DNA of 14,328 nucleotides from Clostridiales bacterium (lineage in GTDB: Bacteria; Bacillota_A; Clostridia; Oscillospirales; Oscillospiraceae), in contig DXUR01000035.1 in the NCBI GenBank assembly GCA_019417795.1, positions 1 through 14,328 on the forward strand. The letters are read 5' to 3'. The notes under the pieces are model-generated. The model was not told the origin of the DNA and did no database searches. It saw only the letters and a list, made by a program, of their open reading frames with translations. Below, piece after piece: positions 1 through 6,817 of this stretch (the stretch's first letter is position 1; each line of letters starts with the position of its first letter). The translations under genes and the position numbers were made by a program.

Positions 1-879
1 GTGGCATATACCGTCTGGTCAGTGATCGCCGTGGTGAAGGCCAGGGGTCACCGGGGACGGCGGGTATACAGCGCCCTTTTGGGAGCGGCGGACGGTATTT
101 TGACAGTTTACGTCCTGTTCTGCCTCATGTGGGGCGTGAACTACTGGACGGACAGCTTTCAGGACCGCTCCGGCATCACAGCTCAGCCAGTGGCTGCGGA
201 AGATCTGAAAAACGTGACCGCCTATTTCGCGGAACGGCTGTCCGAAACGGCGGACACGGTGCCACGGGACGAAAACGGCGTGTACGCGGTGTCGAAAGAG
301 CAAATCCTTTCAGAGAGCCGGTCTGTCTACGGCGGCGTGACGGAACTGTTTCCCTTTCTGGAATTTCCGGATACCGGGGTCAAGGCAGTGCGCTGCTCCC
401 GGATCATGAGCGTCATGGGCTTTACCGGGGTGTATTTCGCCTGTGTGGGGGAGTCCAATGTGAATGTGGACAGCCCCGCCTGCCTGCTGCCCTCCACCAT
501 CGCCCACGAGCTGGCCCACCAGCGGGGCGTCGCGTGGGAGCAGGAGTGTAACTTCTTGGGCGTGTTGGCCTCTGTCACCAGCGGGATGCCGGACTACATA
601 TATTCCGGCTGGCTGCTGGGATTCATCCACCTTGGCAACGCCTTGTACGAAACAGAACCGGAGGCTTACTGGGCCATTCGGGGCACCCTTCCGGCAGCGG
701 TGGAGGCAGACCTCCGGGACAACAGCGCCTATTGGGATCAGTTCCGGGACAACGTGGTGGAAAAGGTATCCGATACGGTGTATAACGCCGCGCTGAAATC
801 CTACGGTGACGCCAACGGCATGAAGTCTTACAGCATGGTGGTGGAGCTGCTGGTGGCGTATTATAAGGATCTGGTATAA
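1..879 (+). CDS. DUF3810-type membrane metalloprotease-like protein, 5' end cut by window edge
   Basis: At least 292 residues are open from the first base. The reading frame is already open at position 1, so the GTG there is more likely an internal valine than the start, and the N-terminus is missing. A hydrophobic, probably membrane-spanning segment lies at about residues 26-48. A zinc-protease-like HELAH motif lies at residues 169-173, followed by a QECNF stretch whose Glu182 could be the third metal ligand. This arrangement, a membrane segment followed by HExxH and a nearby acidic residue, fits the DUF3810 family of putative integral-membrane zinc peptidases, whose substrates are not known to me. 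The gene ends at TAA 877-879 and converges on the minus-strand SLH/transglutaminase gene. I am fairly sure of the family but make no claim about the substrate. Confidence 0.8.
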   Translation: MAYTVWSVIAVVKARGHRGRRVYSALLGAADGILTVYVLFCLMWGVNYWTDSFQDRSGITAQPVAAEDLKNVTAYFAERLSETADTVPRDENGVYAVSKEQILSESRSVYGGVTELFPFLEFPDTGVKAVRCSRIMSVMGFTGVYFACVGESNVNVDSPACLLPSTIAHELAHQRGVAWEQECNFLGVLASVTSGMPDYIYSGWLLGFIHLGNALYETEPEAYWAIRGTLPAAVEADLRDNSAYWDQFRDNVVEKVSDTVYNAALKSYGDANGMKSYSMVVELLVAYYKDLV

Positions 880-937
880 AACTTCATGCATGAACAGCGC
901 AGCACGAACATGCACAGATGCCAGTGCATGAAGTTTT
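878..937. repeat. 13-bp perfect inverted repeat with competing internal pairings
   Basis: AAAACTTCATGCA (878-890) is exactly complementary to TGCATGAAGTTTT (925-937) across a 34-nt loop. Nested inside are a self-complementary 12-mer TTCATGCATGAA (883-894) and a second possible stem, CATGCAC (909-915) with GTGCATG (924-930). The right arm can therefore pair with either of two partners. The left arm begins at the stop codon of the upstream gene. It could be an RNA structure, a remnant of a dispersed repeat, or part of the 3' end processing region. Confidence 0.7.
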
Positions 938-944
938 CGCGCAT

Positions 945-977
945 CATTTCCGGTTGCCCCGCAGGGGCGAGGAAATG
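945..977. repeat. Hairpin with interrupted stem (CATTTCC/GGAAATG and GCCCC/GGGGC)
   Basis: CATTTCC (945-951) pairs with GGAAATG (971-977), and GCCCC (956-960) pairs with GGGGC (964-968), separated by an internal loop. There is no T-tract, so it is not a classical terminator. It lies between the 13-bp inverted repeat and the bidirectional terminator, making the whole 170-base spacer highly structured. Confidence 0.6.
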
Positions 978-1011
978 GCATATTTCTTATGTTGCCATGC
1001 TTTTGTATAAC

Positions 1012-1048
1012 AAAAAGGACTTCCGCATTGCTGCGGAAGTCCTTTTTT
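1012..1048. terminator. Bidirectional rho-independent terminator
   Basis: AAAAAGGACTTCCGCA (1012-1027) pairs perfectly with its complement at 1032-1047 around a TTGC loop. There are T runs on the 3' side of both strands. It sits between two convergent genes and can end transcription from either side. Confidence 0.9.
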
Positions 1049-1051
1049 GAA

Positions 1052-2524
1052 TCATTGGGGCAGTTCGTTTTCCTTGGGCCAGGGGTGCAGCGAATAAGAC
1101 TGCTCCGGGGTCATGGCAAAATACTGCTTTGTGCCGGTGTTCCCCTGATCCCCCCAGGTGGCGTCGATGTGGACGGTCTCGCCGTCCAGTGTGGCCACGG
1201 TCCAGATGTGGGTGGCGTTGGGGAGAGCGTAGCAGTCGATGCCCTCCAGCTTCAAAAGCAGATTGTAAGCGCCGGTATACCCGTCGCAGACGGCCTTGCC
1301 GTTATGAAACAGGCTGTAGGGCAGGTGGCTGACGGAGGTGTTGTCCCCGGCGTCATCGTAGGTGCAGTTGGCGGCGATCCACTGGTAATAGGCCCAGGCG
1401 ATCTCCCGCTGGGTGGAGGCGGGGGGAATGGTCCCCTGCTGCCACAGCGCGTCATGGACGGCGATGGCGGCAGTCAGTGCTTCTGAACGGTATTCCTCGG
1501 TACGGTCGCCGGCGATGGAGCTGAATTTCAGGATCATGGTCCCGGCGGCGTTATAGGAGCAGGAGGCGTTGTTGTAGCCTTGCTCGCAGTACCGCTTGAC
1601 CGCCAGCAGGGCATTGTTCAGAGCCTCCTGAGCACTGGAAACGGTAAAGCCTTGATCGTATTTCAGGGACAGGGTGTTTTCCCCCTGAGAGAGCATATAG
1701 CGGACAGCCTGGTCATAGTCCGCCGCAGTCTCCGGGGCGGCGATGTAGGTTCCCGCCGTGACCAGATCCTCGTAGGCGGCCCCCTCGGCGCTGTAAAGCT
1801 CCGGCAGGTGCCAGTCCGGCGTCAGCCGAAGGGAGGGATCCACCATCCGGGTCAGCATGGCTGCGGCGGCCCCTCTGGTGATGGGAGAATCCGGCAGAAA
1901 GGAGCCAGTCTCGTCGCTGCCCACGCTGATCCCGCAGCGGTAAAGCTTGAGGATATCATCATAATAGGGCGTGTATTCCGTTACGTCGGTGATCCGGCGG
2001 CGGTTGGCGTAGGCCTGAGTGATGAGGGAATCGTTGATCGGAGGCAGCGCTGTTTCCGGCAGGAGATTTGCCAGCACATGGGCCATCTGGGCCCGGGCAG
2101 CCACATTGGAGAGCTGATCGTCCAGAGTCTTGTCTAAAACGCCCTCCGCCTGTAAGTACCAAAGATAGGGGGCGTAGACCCGCTGGGCGTCCTTCAATCC
2201 AATGGCGGCGGCAGTGAAGGCGGCGGGACCGGCCTCCGGGTCCCCGGTGCGGTACAGGCTGCGGATGCGCCCGGCGAAGATCACCGCCTGTCCCACGGTC
2301 ATAGGCACCGTCAGGCCGTAAGTGCCGTCGGCCTGACCGACAGACAGACCGTATTCGTACAGGGCGGCTACATTTTCATAGAAGGTATGGTCCTCCGGCA
2401 GATCGGAGAACTGGCTGGCATAGGTTTTGCTGCGGACAAAGTTGTCCGCGCTGTTCTCCTTGGCCAGAGCGGGAACGCTCATCAGAGACAGTGCCAGCAG
2501 CAGGGACAGCGCTTGCTTTTTCAT
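1052..2524 (-). CDS. Secreted SLH-domain protein with C-terminal transglutaminase-like domain
   Basis: This 490-residue protein begins with a signal peptide (MKK, hydrophobic core, Ala-Leu-Ala near residue 21). Three S-layer-homology-like segments follow at roughly residues 38-90, 105-155 and 175-230. In this family they bind secondary cell-wall polymers and hold proteins on the surface. A linker leads to a transglutaminase-like/peptidase fold with a visible Cys-His-Asp triad: Cys413 in AVCDGYTGAY, His439 in ATHIWT and Asp454 in HIDATWGD. Bacterial proteins of this type act on cell-wall or surface proteins, either as proteases or cross-linkers, and the sequence does not say which. The ATG at 2524 has AAAGGAG about 9 nt upstream. 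The gene lies 23 nt after the LCP-family gene, probably in one transcript, and ends beside the shared terminator. Confidence 0.9.
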   Translation of the reverse strand: MKKQALSLLLALSLMSVPALAKENSADNFVRSKTYASQFSDLPEDHTFYENVAALYEYGLSVGQADGTYGLTVPMTVGQAVIFAGRIRSLYRTGDPEAGPAAFTAAAIGLKDAQRVYAPYLWYLQAEGVLDKTLDDQLSNVAARAQMAHVLANLLPETALPPINDSLITQAYANRRRITDVTEYTPYYDDILKLYRCGISVGSDETGSFLPDSPITRGAAAAMLTRMVDPSLRLTPDWHLPELYSAEGAAYEDLVTAGTYIAAPETAADYDQAVRYMLSQGENTLSLKYDQGFTVSSAQEALNNALLAVKRYCEQGYNNASCSYNAAGTMILKFSSIAGDRTEEYRSEALTAAIAVHDALWQQGTIPPASTQREIAWAYYQWIAANCTYDDAGDNTSVSHLPYSLFHNGKAVCDGYTGAYNLLLKLEGIDCYALPNATHIWTVATLDGETVHIDATWGDQGNTGTKQYFAMTPEQSYSLHPWPKENELPQ

Positions 2525-2547
2525 GGAGTGTCACTCCTTTCCGGAGG

Positions 2548-3552
2548 TCAGGACGGAAGATGCAGGTCCTCCGCGGTCCGATCCTCCACATAGGGGTTGA
2601 GATAGGTGTTCACCAGAGTCAGAGTTTCGTCCGGGATCAGATAAATATACGGAGATCTCCACTCGTTAGGCAGGGTGGAGAAGTCGATCTTGTCCACGCC
2701 CATTTTCAAAACCTCTGTGCCCAGCCAGACCAGATTGCCCACGGACAGGTCGGTGTCTACATACTGATTGAAAATTTTGGCGTAATCGTCGATTTTCGTC
2801 AGGATATTGCTGGCGGTGAGCATTTTCTTCGCCACGGCCTTCAAAAACTTCTGCTGGGTCTGCATCCGGCCCAAGTCCTCGCTGCCGTAGCCGGTGCCAT
2901 CGTTGTTGTGGCGGAAGCGGACCACCCGCATGGCGTCGGCACCGTTGAGGTATTGAACACCTTTTTTAAAATGGATGCTGAGGTTCTGAATGGGATCGTC
3001 ATAGTCCATGTTGATGGGCACATCGAAATTCACGCCGCCGATGGCCTCCACCAACGCCTCAAAGCCGGTCAGATCCACGGAAACGGTGTAGTCCACCGGG
3101 ATGCCCAACTGGTCGGACACCACCTCTGCCAGCTTGGTCATGCCGCCCTTGCCGAAGGCGGCGTTGATCTTGTGGGATTTTCCATCCCACACGGCCTTGG
3201 AGTCACGGGGGATGCTGACGCCGTAGACGTAGCCGTTCACAGTGTCCACAGCTACCAGAATGTTGGTGTCGCTGTTGCCGTTGCCGTCGTCAGAGCCGGA
3301 GACCAGAATGGTGTAGAAGCCGCCCTTGCGCTCCAGATGGGACCGCAGGGCCTCCTGGGCCGCCTGCTCCTCCTCGGATAGCTGGGGATCTCCCGTGGAG
3401 GAGGGCTGAGACGGCAGCTCATCCACCTTTTGTTCCGGGGCTTTCAGGAAAAATGCCTTCACCGCCACGCAGGCAGTGAGCAGGATCAGGACGATGGACA
3501 GGAAAACTTGCAGGGTAGTGAGGTGTTTTTTATAGCGGACTGCTCTGGACAT
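2548..3552 (-). CDS. LCP (LytR-CpsA-Psr) family membrane protein, probable cell-wall polymer ligase
   Basis: LCP enzymes transfer undecaprenyl-linked glycopolymers such as teichoic acids or capsule to peptidoglycan on the outer face of the membrane. With the start chosen here the protein has 334 residues: a short cytoplasmic N-terminus, one membrane segment (about 16-34), a Pro/Ser/Glu-rich linker and the LCP domain (about 76-247). Family landmarks are SIPRDS (113-118), and VVRFRH (210-215) followed by DLGRMQTQQKF, where the second Arg of the usual RxxRQ pattern is Thr. The ATG at 3552 is preferred because AAAGGAG lies 11 nt upstream. The frame stays open to 3636 without a comparable site, and 3636 lies near the predicted promoter. 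The SLH/transglutaminase gene follows 23 nt downstream. Confidence 0.9.
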   Translation of the reverse strand: MSRAVRYKKHLTTLQVFLSIVLILLTACVAVKAFFLKAPEQKVDELPSQPSSTGDPQLSEEEQAAQEALRSHLERKGGFYTILVSGSDDGNGNSDTNILVAVDTVNGYVYGVSIPRDSKAVWDGKSHKINAAFGKGGMTKLAEVVSDQLGIPVDYTVSVDLTGFEALVEAIGGVNFDVPINMDYDDPIQNLSIHFKKGVQYLNGADAMRVVRFRHNNDGTGYGSEDLGRMQTQQKFLKAVAKKMLTASNILTKIDDYAKIFNQYVDTDLSVGNLVWLGTEVLKMGVDKIDFSTLPNEWRSPYIYLIPDETLTLVNTYLNPYVEDRTAEDLHLPS

Positions 3553-3616
3553 GTGAACGGACGCTCCTTTAACGCGCGGCGAAGGCCGCTTCTCTTTTTC
3601 GACAGATTTACATAAT

Positions 3617-3645
3617 ATTCTATAAGGATACGGCACAAATTACAA
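3617..3645 (-). promoter_or_regulatory. Predicted housekeeping promoter for the LCP - SLH/transglutaminase operon
   Basis: Read on the minus strand, TTGTAA (3640-3645) and TAGAAT (3617-3622) are separated by 17 bp, a good sigma-A spacing. The predicted start of transcription is about 55-60 nt before the chosen LCP start codon. Confidence 0.6.
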
Positions 3646-3725
3646 GGGGTTCCGGGAAATTTCCAGTTTATTCACAAACAGCCTGTCCGGAAAACGCTGG
3701 TCTACGGAAATCGACGTTTCTTAAA

Positions 3726-3760
3726 GGCTGCGGGGGACCCTCCGAAGGTCCCCCGCAGCC
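3726..3760 (-). terminator. Strong GC-rich hairpin ending the spoIIID operon
   Basis: A 14-bp perfect stem (3726-3739 with 3747-3760) with a 7-nt loop begins 2 nt after the stop codon of the small ORF behind spoIIID. The T-tract on the minus strand is weak (TTTAA), so termination may be partial or the hairpin may protect the 3' end. Confidence 0.75.
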
Positions 3761-3762
3761 TG

Positions 3763-4020
3763 CTATTCGCTTCCGGCGCTGTTCGCCAGCCTTTTCAGCA
3801 GGCACCGGATCTCGTCCAGCTGCCGGGTCTGCTGGGAAAGGGCGCAACTGATATAATGAAGCTCTGCTGCCAGTCCCTCCGGCGCGGGATGGACCGCTAC
3901 CGGGTGGGGCCATCGGCGCATGACGGGCTGAACTGCCGGAGCGGCGGGCAGTTCCGGGACAGCGTTTGACTTTTGGGGGCCGCTTTGGCGGCGGCAGCCG
4001 CCGGGATCACGTACAGCCAT
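3763..4020 (-). CDS. Small uncharacterised protein with C-terminal coiled coil, downstream of spoIIID
   Basis: I do not recognise this 85-residue protein. It has a very good ribosome binding site, GAAGGAGG, 7 nt before its ATG, and starts 14 nt after the spoIIID stop, so it is probably co-transcribed with spoIIID. Its N-terminal half is Pro/Ala-rich and looks disordered. The C-terminal third shows an exact 4-3 heptad series of mostly hydrophobic residues: Leu50, Leu54, Ile57, Leu61, Gln64, Leu68, Ile71, Leu75 and Leu78. This predicts a short coiled coil of about four heptads. There is no signal peptide or membrane segment. The hairpin terminator begins right after the stop. Its position suggests a role during sporulation, but that is inference only. 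Confidence 0.7.
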   Translation of the reverse strand: MAVRDPGGCRRQSGPQKSNAVPELPAAPAVQPVMRRWPHPVAVHPAPEGLAAELHYISCALSQQTRQLDEIRCLLKRLANSAGSE

Positions 4021-4034
4021 GGGACTTCCTCCTT

Positions 4035-4283
4035 CTATGTACCCTTGTATTTTTTTCGGGTGGCGATGCCGCCCCGGATGTGCCGCTGGGCCTTGTTCAC
4101 GTCCAGCACCTCCTTGACCTGCAAGTACAGCGCCCGGTTAAAAAGGGGCAGCCGTTCTGAAATGTCCTTGTGGACCGTGGATTTGCTGATGCCGAATTTG
4201 GCAGCGGCGGCGCGGACCGTGGTCCGGTTCTCTATGATGTAAAGAGCAAGGCGCTCCGCCCGCTCCTCCATATTTCCCTTCAA
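4035..4283 (-). CDS. spoIIID: Sporulation transcriptional regulator SpoIIID
   Basis: SpoIIID is a small DNA-binding protein that switches gene expression in the mother cell during sporulation. This 82-residue protein carries the family's helix-turn-helix at about residues 22-42 (TVRAAAAKFGISKSTVHKD), then ERLPLFN and a basic tail with RHIRGG and TRKKYK. The start at 4283 is a TTG with GGGGAG 8 nt upstream. It is preferred over the ATG at 4271 because the first residues, MKGNMEER, match the length and pattern of the clostridial SpoIIID N-terminus. The internal ATG has only a close AAGGG and would give a 78-residue product. A sigma-E-like promoter lies upstream, which fits B. subtilis spoIIID control. 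A small coiled-coil ORF follows in the same operon. Confidence 0.93.
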   Translation of the reverse strand: MKGNMEERAERLALYIIENRTTVRAAAAKFGISKSTVHKDISERLPLFNRALYLQVKEVLDVNKAQRHIRGGIATRKKYKGT

Positions 4284-4313
4284 AGCACAACACTCCCCGC
4301 CTTTTGTTGCTTT

Positions 4314-4342
4314 ATCCTATGCGGTCCAAAACAGGCTTATGC
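4314..4342 (-). promoter_or_regulatory. Possible sigma-E-type promoter of spoIIID
   Basis: On the minus strand GCATAA (4337-4342) and CATAGGAT (4314-4321) are separated by 15 bp. They resemble the sigma-E elements (ATA-containing -35, CATACAnT -10), with 6 of 8 matches at -10. In B. subtilis spoIIID is transcribed by sigma-E RNA polymerase. No sigma-A-like pair was found close by. Confidence 0.4.
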
Positions 4343-4376
4343 AAGGGGAAATATGGCCGCTCCCCATGAAAAAATA

Positions 4377-4405
4377 TTGGAGAATCAAAAAAACCGTGAT
4401 AGAAT
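4377..4405 (+). promoter_or_regulatory. Predicted sigma-A promoter for the nitroreductase-mtnA-deoD-HAD operon
   Basis: TTGGAG (4377-4382) and TAGAAT (4400-4405) are separated by 17 bp. Transcription would start about 30 nt before the nitroreductase ATG, leaving a short leader with no room for a riboswitch. Confidence 0.6.
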
Positions 4406-4441
4406 AACCATAACGATCTTATTGCAAAAGGAGTGTTGACC

Positions 4442-4963
4442 ATGAATGAGGTTTTAAAGGTTCTAAAAGAGCGCCGCAGCATCCGTGCTTTCCGCCCGGA
4501 GCCGCTGAAAAAGGAGGATCTGGACGCTATTGTGGAGGCCGGTCTTTACGCGCCCTCTGCCAAGAATCTCCAGAGCACCAAGCTGGTGGTGGTACGGGAC
4601 GCCGCCGTGCTTGCCAGATTGGAACGGCTGAACAGCCGGATTTTAGGCACACCGGAGGGGACACCCTTTTATGGTGCGCCGGAGGCCATTGTGGTGCTGT
4701 CCGACAGCGAGTATCCCAACTGGCTTCAGGACGGCTCTCTGGTAATGGGCAACCTGATGAACGCTGCTGCCGCATTGGGCATCGGCTCCTGCTGGATCAA
4801 CCGGGCCATGGAGACCTTTGAATTGCCGGAGGGCAAGGCTTTGCTGGCAGAGTGGGGTCTGGGCGAAAACTGGAAGGGCGTCGGCAACTGCATTTTAGGC
4901 TATACGGATCAGGCTGTCCTGGGGGACAAGGCCCGGAAAGAGGACCGCGTTCTGTATGTGTGA
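4442..4963 (+). CDS. Nitroreductase-family flavoprotein
   Basis: Proteins of this family bind FMN, use NAD(P)H, and reduce nitro groups, quinones or flavins; some have other redox roles. The 173-residue sequence has the family's N-terminal RRSIRAF (11-17, FMN phosphate contact), the APSAKNLQ segment (37-44) and the C-terminal-half GSCWI (115-119). The ATG at 4442 is chosen because AAAGGAG lies 8 nt upstream; the GTG at 4433 lies inside the ribosome binding site. It is the first gene of a tight operon with mtnA 12 nt downstream, so its reductant chemistry may serve the same pathway, although nitroreductases often sit in unrelated operons. The physiological substrate cannot be read from the sequence. 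Confidence 0.88.
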   Translation: MNEVLKVLKERRSIRAFRPEPLKKEDLDAIVEAGLYAPSAKNLQSTKLVVVRDAAVLARLERLNSRILGTPEGTPFYGAPEAIVVLSDSEYPNWLQDGSLVMGNLMNAAAALGIGSCWINRAMETFELPEGKALLAEWGLGENWKGVGNCILGYTDQAVLGDKARKEDRVLYV

Positions 4964-4975
4964 GGAGGGCAGACT

Positions 4976-6055
4976 ATGAATGAAGCGATCCGGCAGGTGA
5001 CCCACGTTCAGAACATCCGCTATGACAAGGCCACGGAGCGGCTGTACATCATCGACCAGACGCTGCTGCCCAACGAGGAAAAAGAGATCGAGCTGCGCAC
5101 CGTGGAGGAGATGATCGAGGCCATCAAAATGCTCCGCATCCGGGGCGCGCCGGCCATCGGCATCTGCGCGGGCTACTGCATGTACGCGCTGGCCAGGGAC
5201 ATTGACGCCAAGGACAACGAGACCTTTTACCGGAAATTGCAGATCGACGGCGAGCTGCTGGGGGCAGCCCGGCCCACGGCGGTGAACCTCCGCTGGGCAG
5301 TGGGGGAGATGCTGGATGCCGCCAAGGCCCACTTGAAGGATGACCGGGCGGAATTGCTGGAGGCCCTGTACCGCAAGGCAGTGGACATCCACGAGGACGA
5401 CATCGCCAAATGCACCGCCATCTCCGAATACGGTCTGAGCCTGCTGAAGGACGGCGACGGCGTTCTGACCCACTGCAATGCCGGTCCGCTGGCCACCTCC
5501 CGGTACGGCACCGGACAGGGGCCCTTCCTGCTGGCGGCGGAGCGGGGCATCCACATTCGCGTGTTTGCCGACGAGACCCGCCCTCTTCTGCAAGGGGCGC
5601 GGCTCACCAGCTATGAGCTGCAGCGGGCGGGGGTGGACGTGACCCTCATCTGCGACAACATGGCGTCCATGGTGATGAAAAACGGCTGGGTGCAGGCCTG
5701 CTTCGTGGGCTGTGACCGCATCGCCGCCAACGGCGACTTCGCCAACAAGATCGGCACCAGCGGCGTGGCCATCCTGGCCAAGCACTACGGCGTCCCGGTG
5801 TATACGCTGGGGCCCACCTCCACCATCGACATGAGCTGTCCCGACGGGGCGCACATCCCCATCGAGCTGCGGGACGGCGACGAGATCAAAAACCTCTGGT
5901 ACGAAAAGCCCATGGCCTTGCCGGGGGTGAAGTGCTTCAACCCGTCCTTCGATGTGACGGACCATGAGCTGCTCACCGGCATCGTGACGGAGAAGGGCAT
6001 CTGCTACCCGCCCTTCAACGAGAGCCTTGCGGCGCTGTTCAAGGACAAAGAATAA
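4976..6055 (+). CDS. mtnA: S-methyl-5-thioribose-1-phosphate isomerase
   Basis: MtnA converts 5-methylthioribose-1-phosphate to 5-methylthioribulose-1-phosphate in methylthioadenosine salvage. Related enzymes act on 5-deoxyribose-1-phosphate. The 359-residue protein has full family length. It shows RIRGAPAIG (54-62), the catalytic cysteine in THCNAGPLAT (Cys167), FADETRP (197-203), and the catalytic aspartate in VGCDRIAANGD (Asp247). The residue before Asp247 is Cys where Ala is common. GTSG and DMSCPDG-type C-terminal motifs are also present. GAGGAGG precedes the ATG by 7 nt. It is the second gene of a four-gene operon and is followed 12 nt later by a nucleoside phosphorylase that could make its substrate. 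No mtnB, mtnC, mtnD, mtnK or aldolase gene is visible in this window, so the downstream route is unknown here. Confidence 0.94.
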   Translation: MNEAIRQVTHVQNIRYDKATERLYIIDQTLLPNEEKEIELRTVEEMIEAIKMLRIRGAPAIGICAGYCMYALARDIDAKDNETFYRKLQIDGELLGAARPTAVNLRWAVGEMLDAAKAHLKDDRAELLEALYRKAVDIHEDDIAKCTAISEYGLSLLKDGDGVLTHCNAGPLATSRYGTGQGPFLLAAERGIHIRVFADETRPLLQGARLTSYELQRAGVDVTLICDNMASMVMKNGWVQACFVGCDRIAANGDFANKIGTSGVAILAKHYGVPVYTLGPTSTIDMSCPDGAHIPIELRDGDEIKNLWYEKPMALPGVKCFNPSFDVTDHELLTGIVTEKGICYPPFNESLAALFKDKE

Positions 6056-6067
6056 GGAGGATCTGAT

Positions 6068-6799
6068 ATGGCTATTTTAGAATCTCCCTCTGCCTGCATC
6101 GCGGCGGAGGAGGGCGTCATCGCCAAGGCGGTACTGATGCCCGGCGACCCTCTGCGGGCGAAATTCGTAGCGGAGCACTATCTGGAAAACCCGGTGTGCT
6201 TCAATACCGTGCGGAATATGCTGGGCTATACCGGCACCTATAAGGGTCGGAAGCTGTCCGTCATGGGTCACGGCATGGGCGTTCCCTCCGCGGGACTGTA
6301 CGCCCACGAGCTGTATAACTTCTACGGCGTGGACACCATCATCCGCATCGGCTCCGCCGGGGGCATCGGAGAGGATGTGAAGGTGCGGGACGTGGTGCTG
6401 GCTATGGGCGCCTCCACCAATTCCCACTTTGCCGACCAGTACCGGTTCCCCGGCCAGCTTTGCGCCACGGCGGACTACGGCCTTTTGAAGGACGCTGCCG
6501 CAGCGGCGGAACGGCTGGGCGTCCGGGCGGACGTGGGACAGGTGTTCACCTCCGACCAGTTCTATAATGACAATCCGGAGGCCAACGCCACCTACCGGAA
6601 GTTCGGTATTCTGGCGGTGGAGATGGAGACCGCCGGTATTTACTGGACGGCTCAGCGCTTCGGCAAGCGGGCGCTGTCTATCCTTACCATTTCTGACCAT
6701 ATTTTTACCGGCGAAGCCCTGAGCGCTCAGGAGCGGCAGGACTCCTTCCATGAGATGATGGAGATCGCCCTGGAGACCGCGTGGAACGCGGCGGAATAA
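6068..6799 (+). CDS. deoD: DeoD-type purine-nucleoside phosphorylase (possible methylthioadenosine phosphorylase)
   Basis: This family splits purine nucleosides with phosphate to give the base and pentose-1-phosphate. The 243-residue protein aligns with E. coli DeoD at a constant +6 offset. The phosphate-binding residues are Gly26, Arg30, Arg49, Arg93 and Ser96; the sugar/base site has Met70, Phe165 and VEMET (184-188); the catalytic pair is Asp210 and Arg223. The exception is E. coli His4, which reaches into the neighbouring subunit's site and contacts the ribose 5' side. Here the aligned residue is Cys10 (SACIAAE, where B. subtilis has SVHIGAE). With mtnA just upstream, this raises the possibility of a 5'-methylthio or 5'-deoxy substrate. 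AAGGAGG lies 7 nt before the ATG. Family call certain, substrate not. Confidence 0.92.
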   Translation: MAILESPSACIAAEEGVIAKAVLMPGDPLRAKFVAEHYLENPVCFNTVRNMLGYTGTYKGRKLSVMGHGMGVPSAGLYAHELYNFYGVDTIIRIGSAGGIGEDVKVRDVVLAMGASTNSHFADQYRFPGQLCATADYGLLKDAAAAAERLGVRADVGQVFTSDQFYNDNPEANATYRKFGILAVEMETAGIYWTAQRFGKRALSILTISDHIFTGEALSAQERQDSFHEMMEIALETAWNAAE

Positions 6800-6817
6800 G
6801 AGAGAAAGGCATCATAC

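Noticed and set aside
1..3. GTG at position 1 as a true start codon
   Set aside because: No upstream sequence is available and the family normally has more N-terminal membrane segments, so truncation by the window is more likely.
2491..3381. Plus-strand frame across the LCP gene
   Set aside because: It is a shadow of the LCP coding sequence, with no family features and no start signal.
4895..5965. Long open frame on the minus strand across mtnA
   Set aside because: It is antisense to a clearly recognised, full-length mtnA, shows no family features, and is the type of frame that GC-rich third positions produce.
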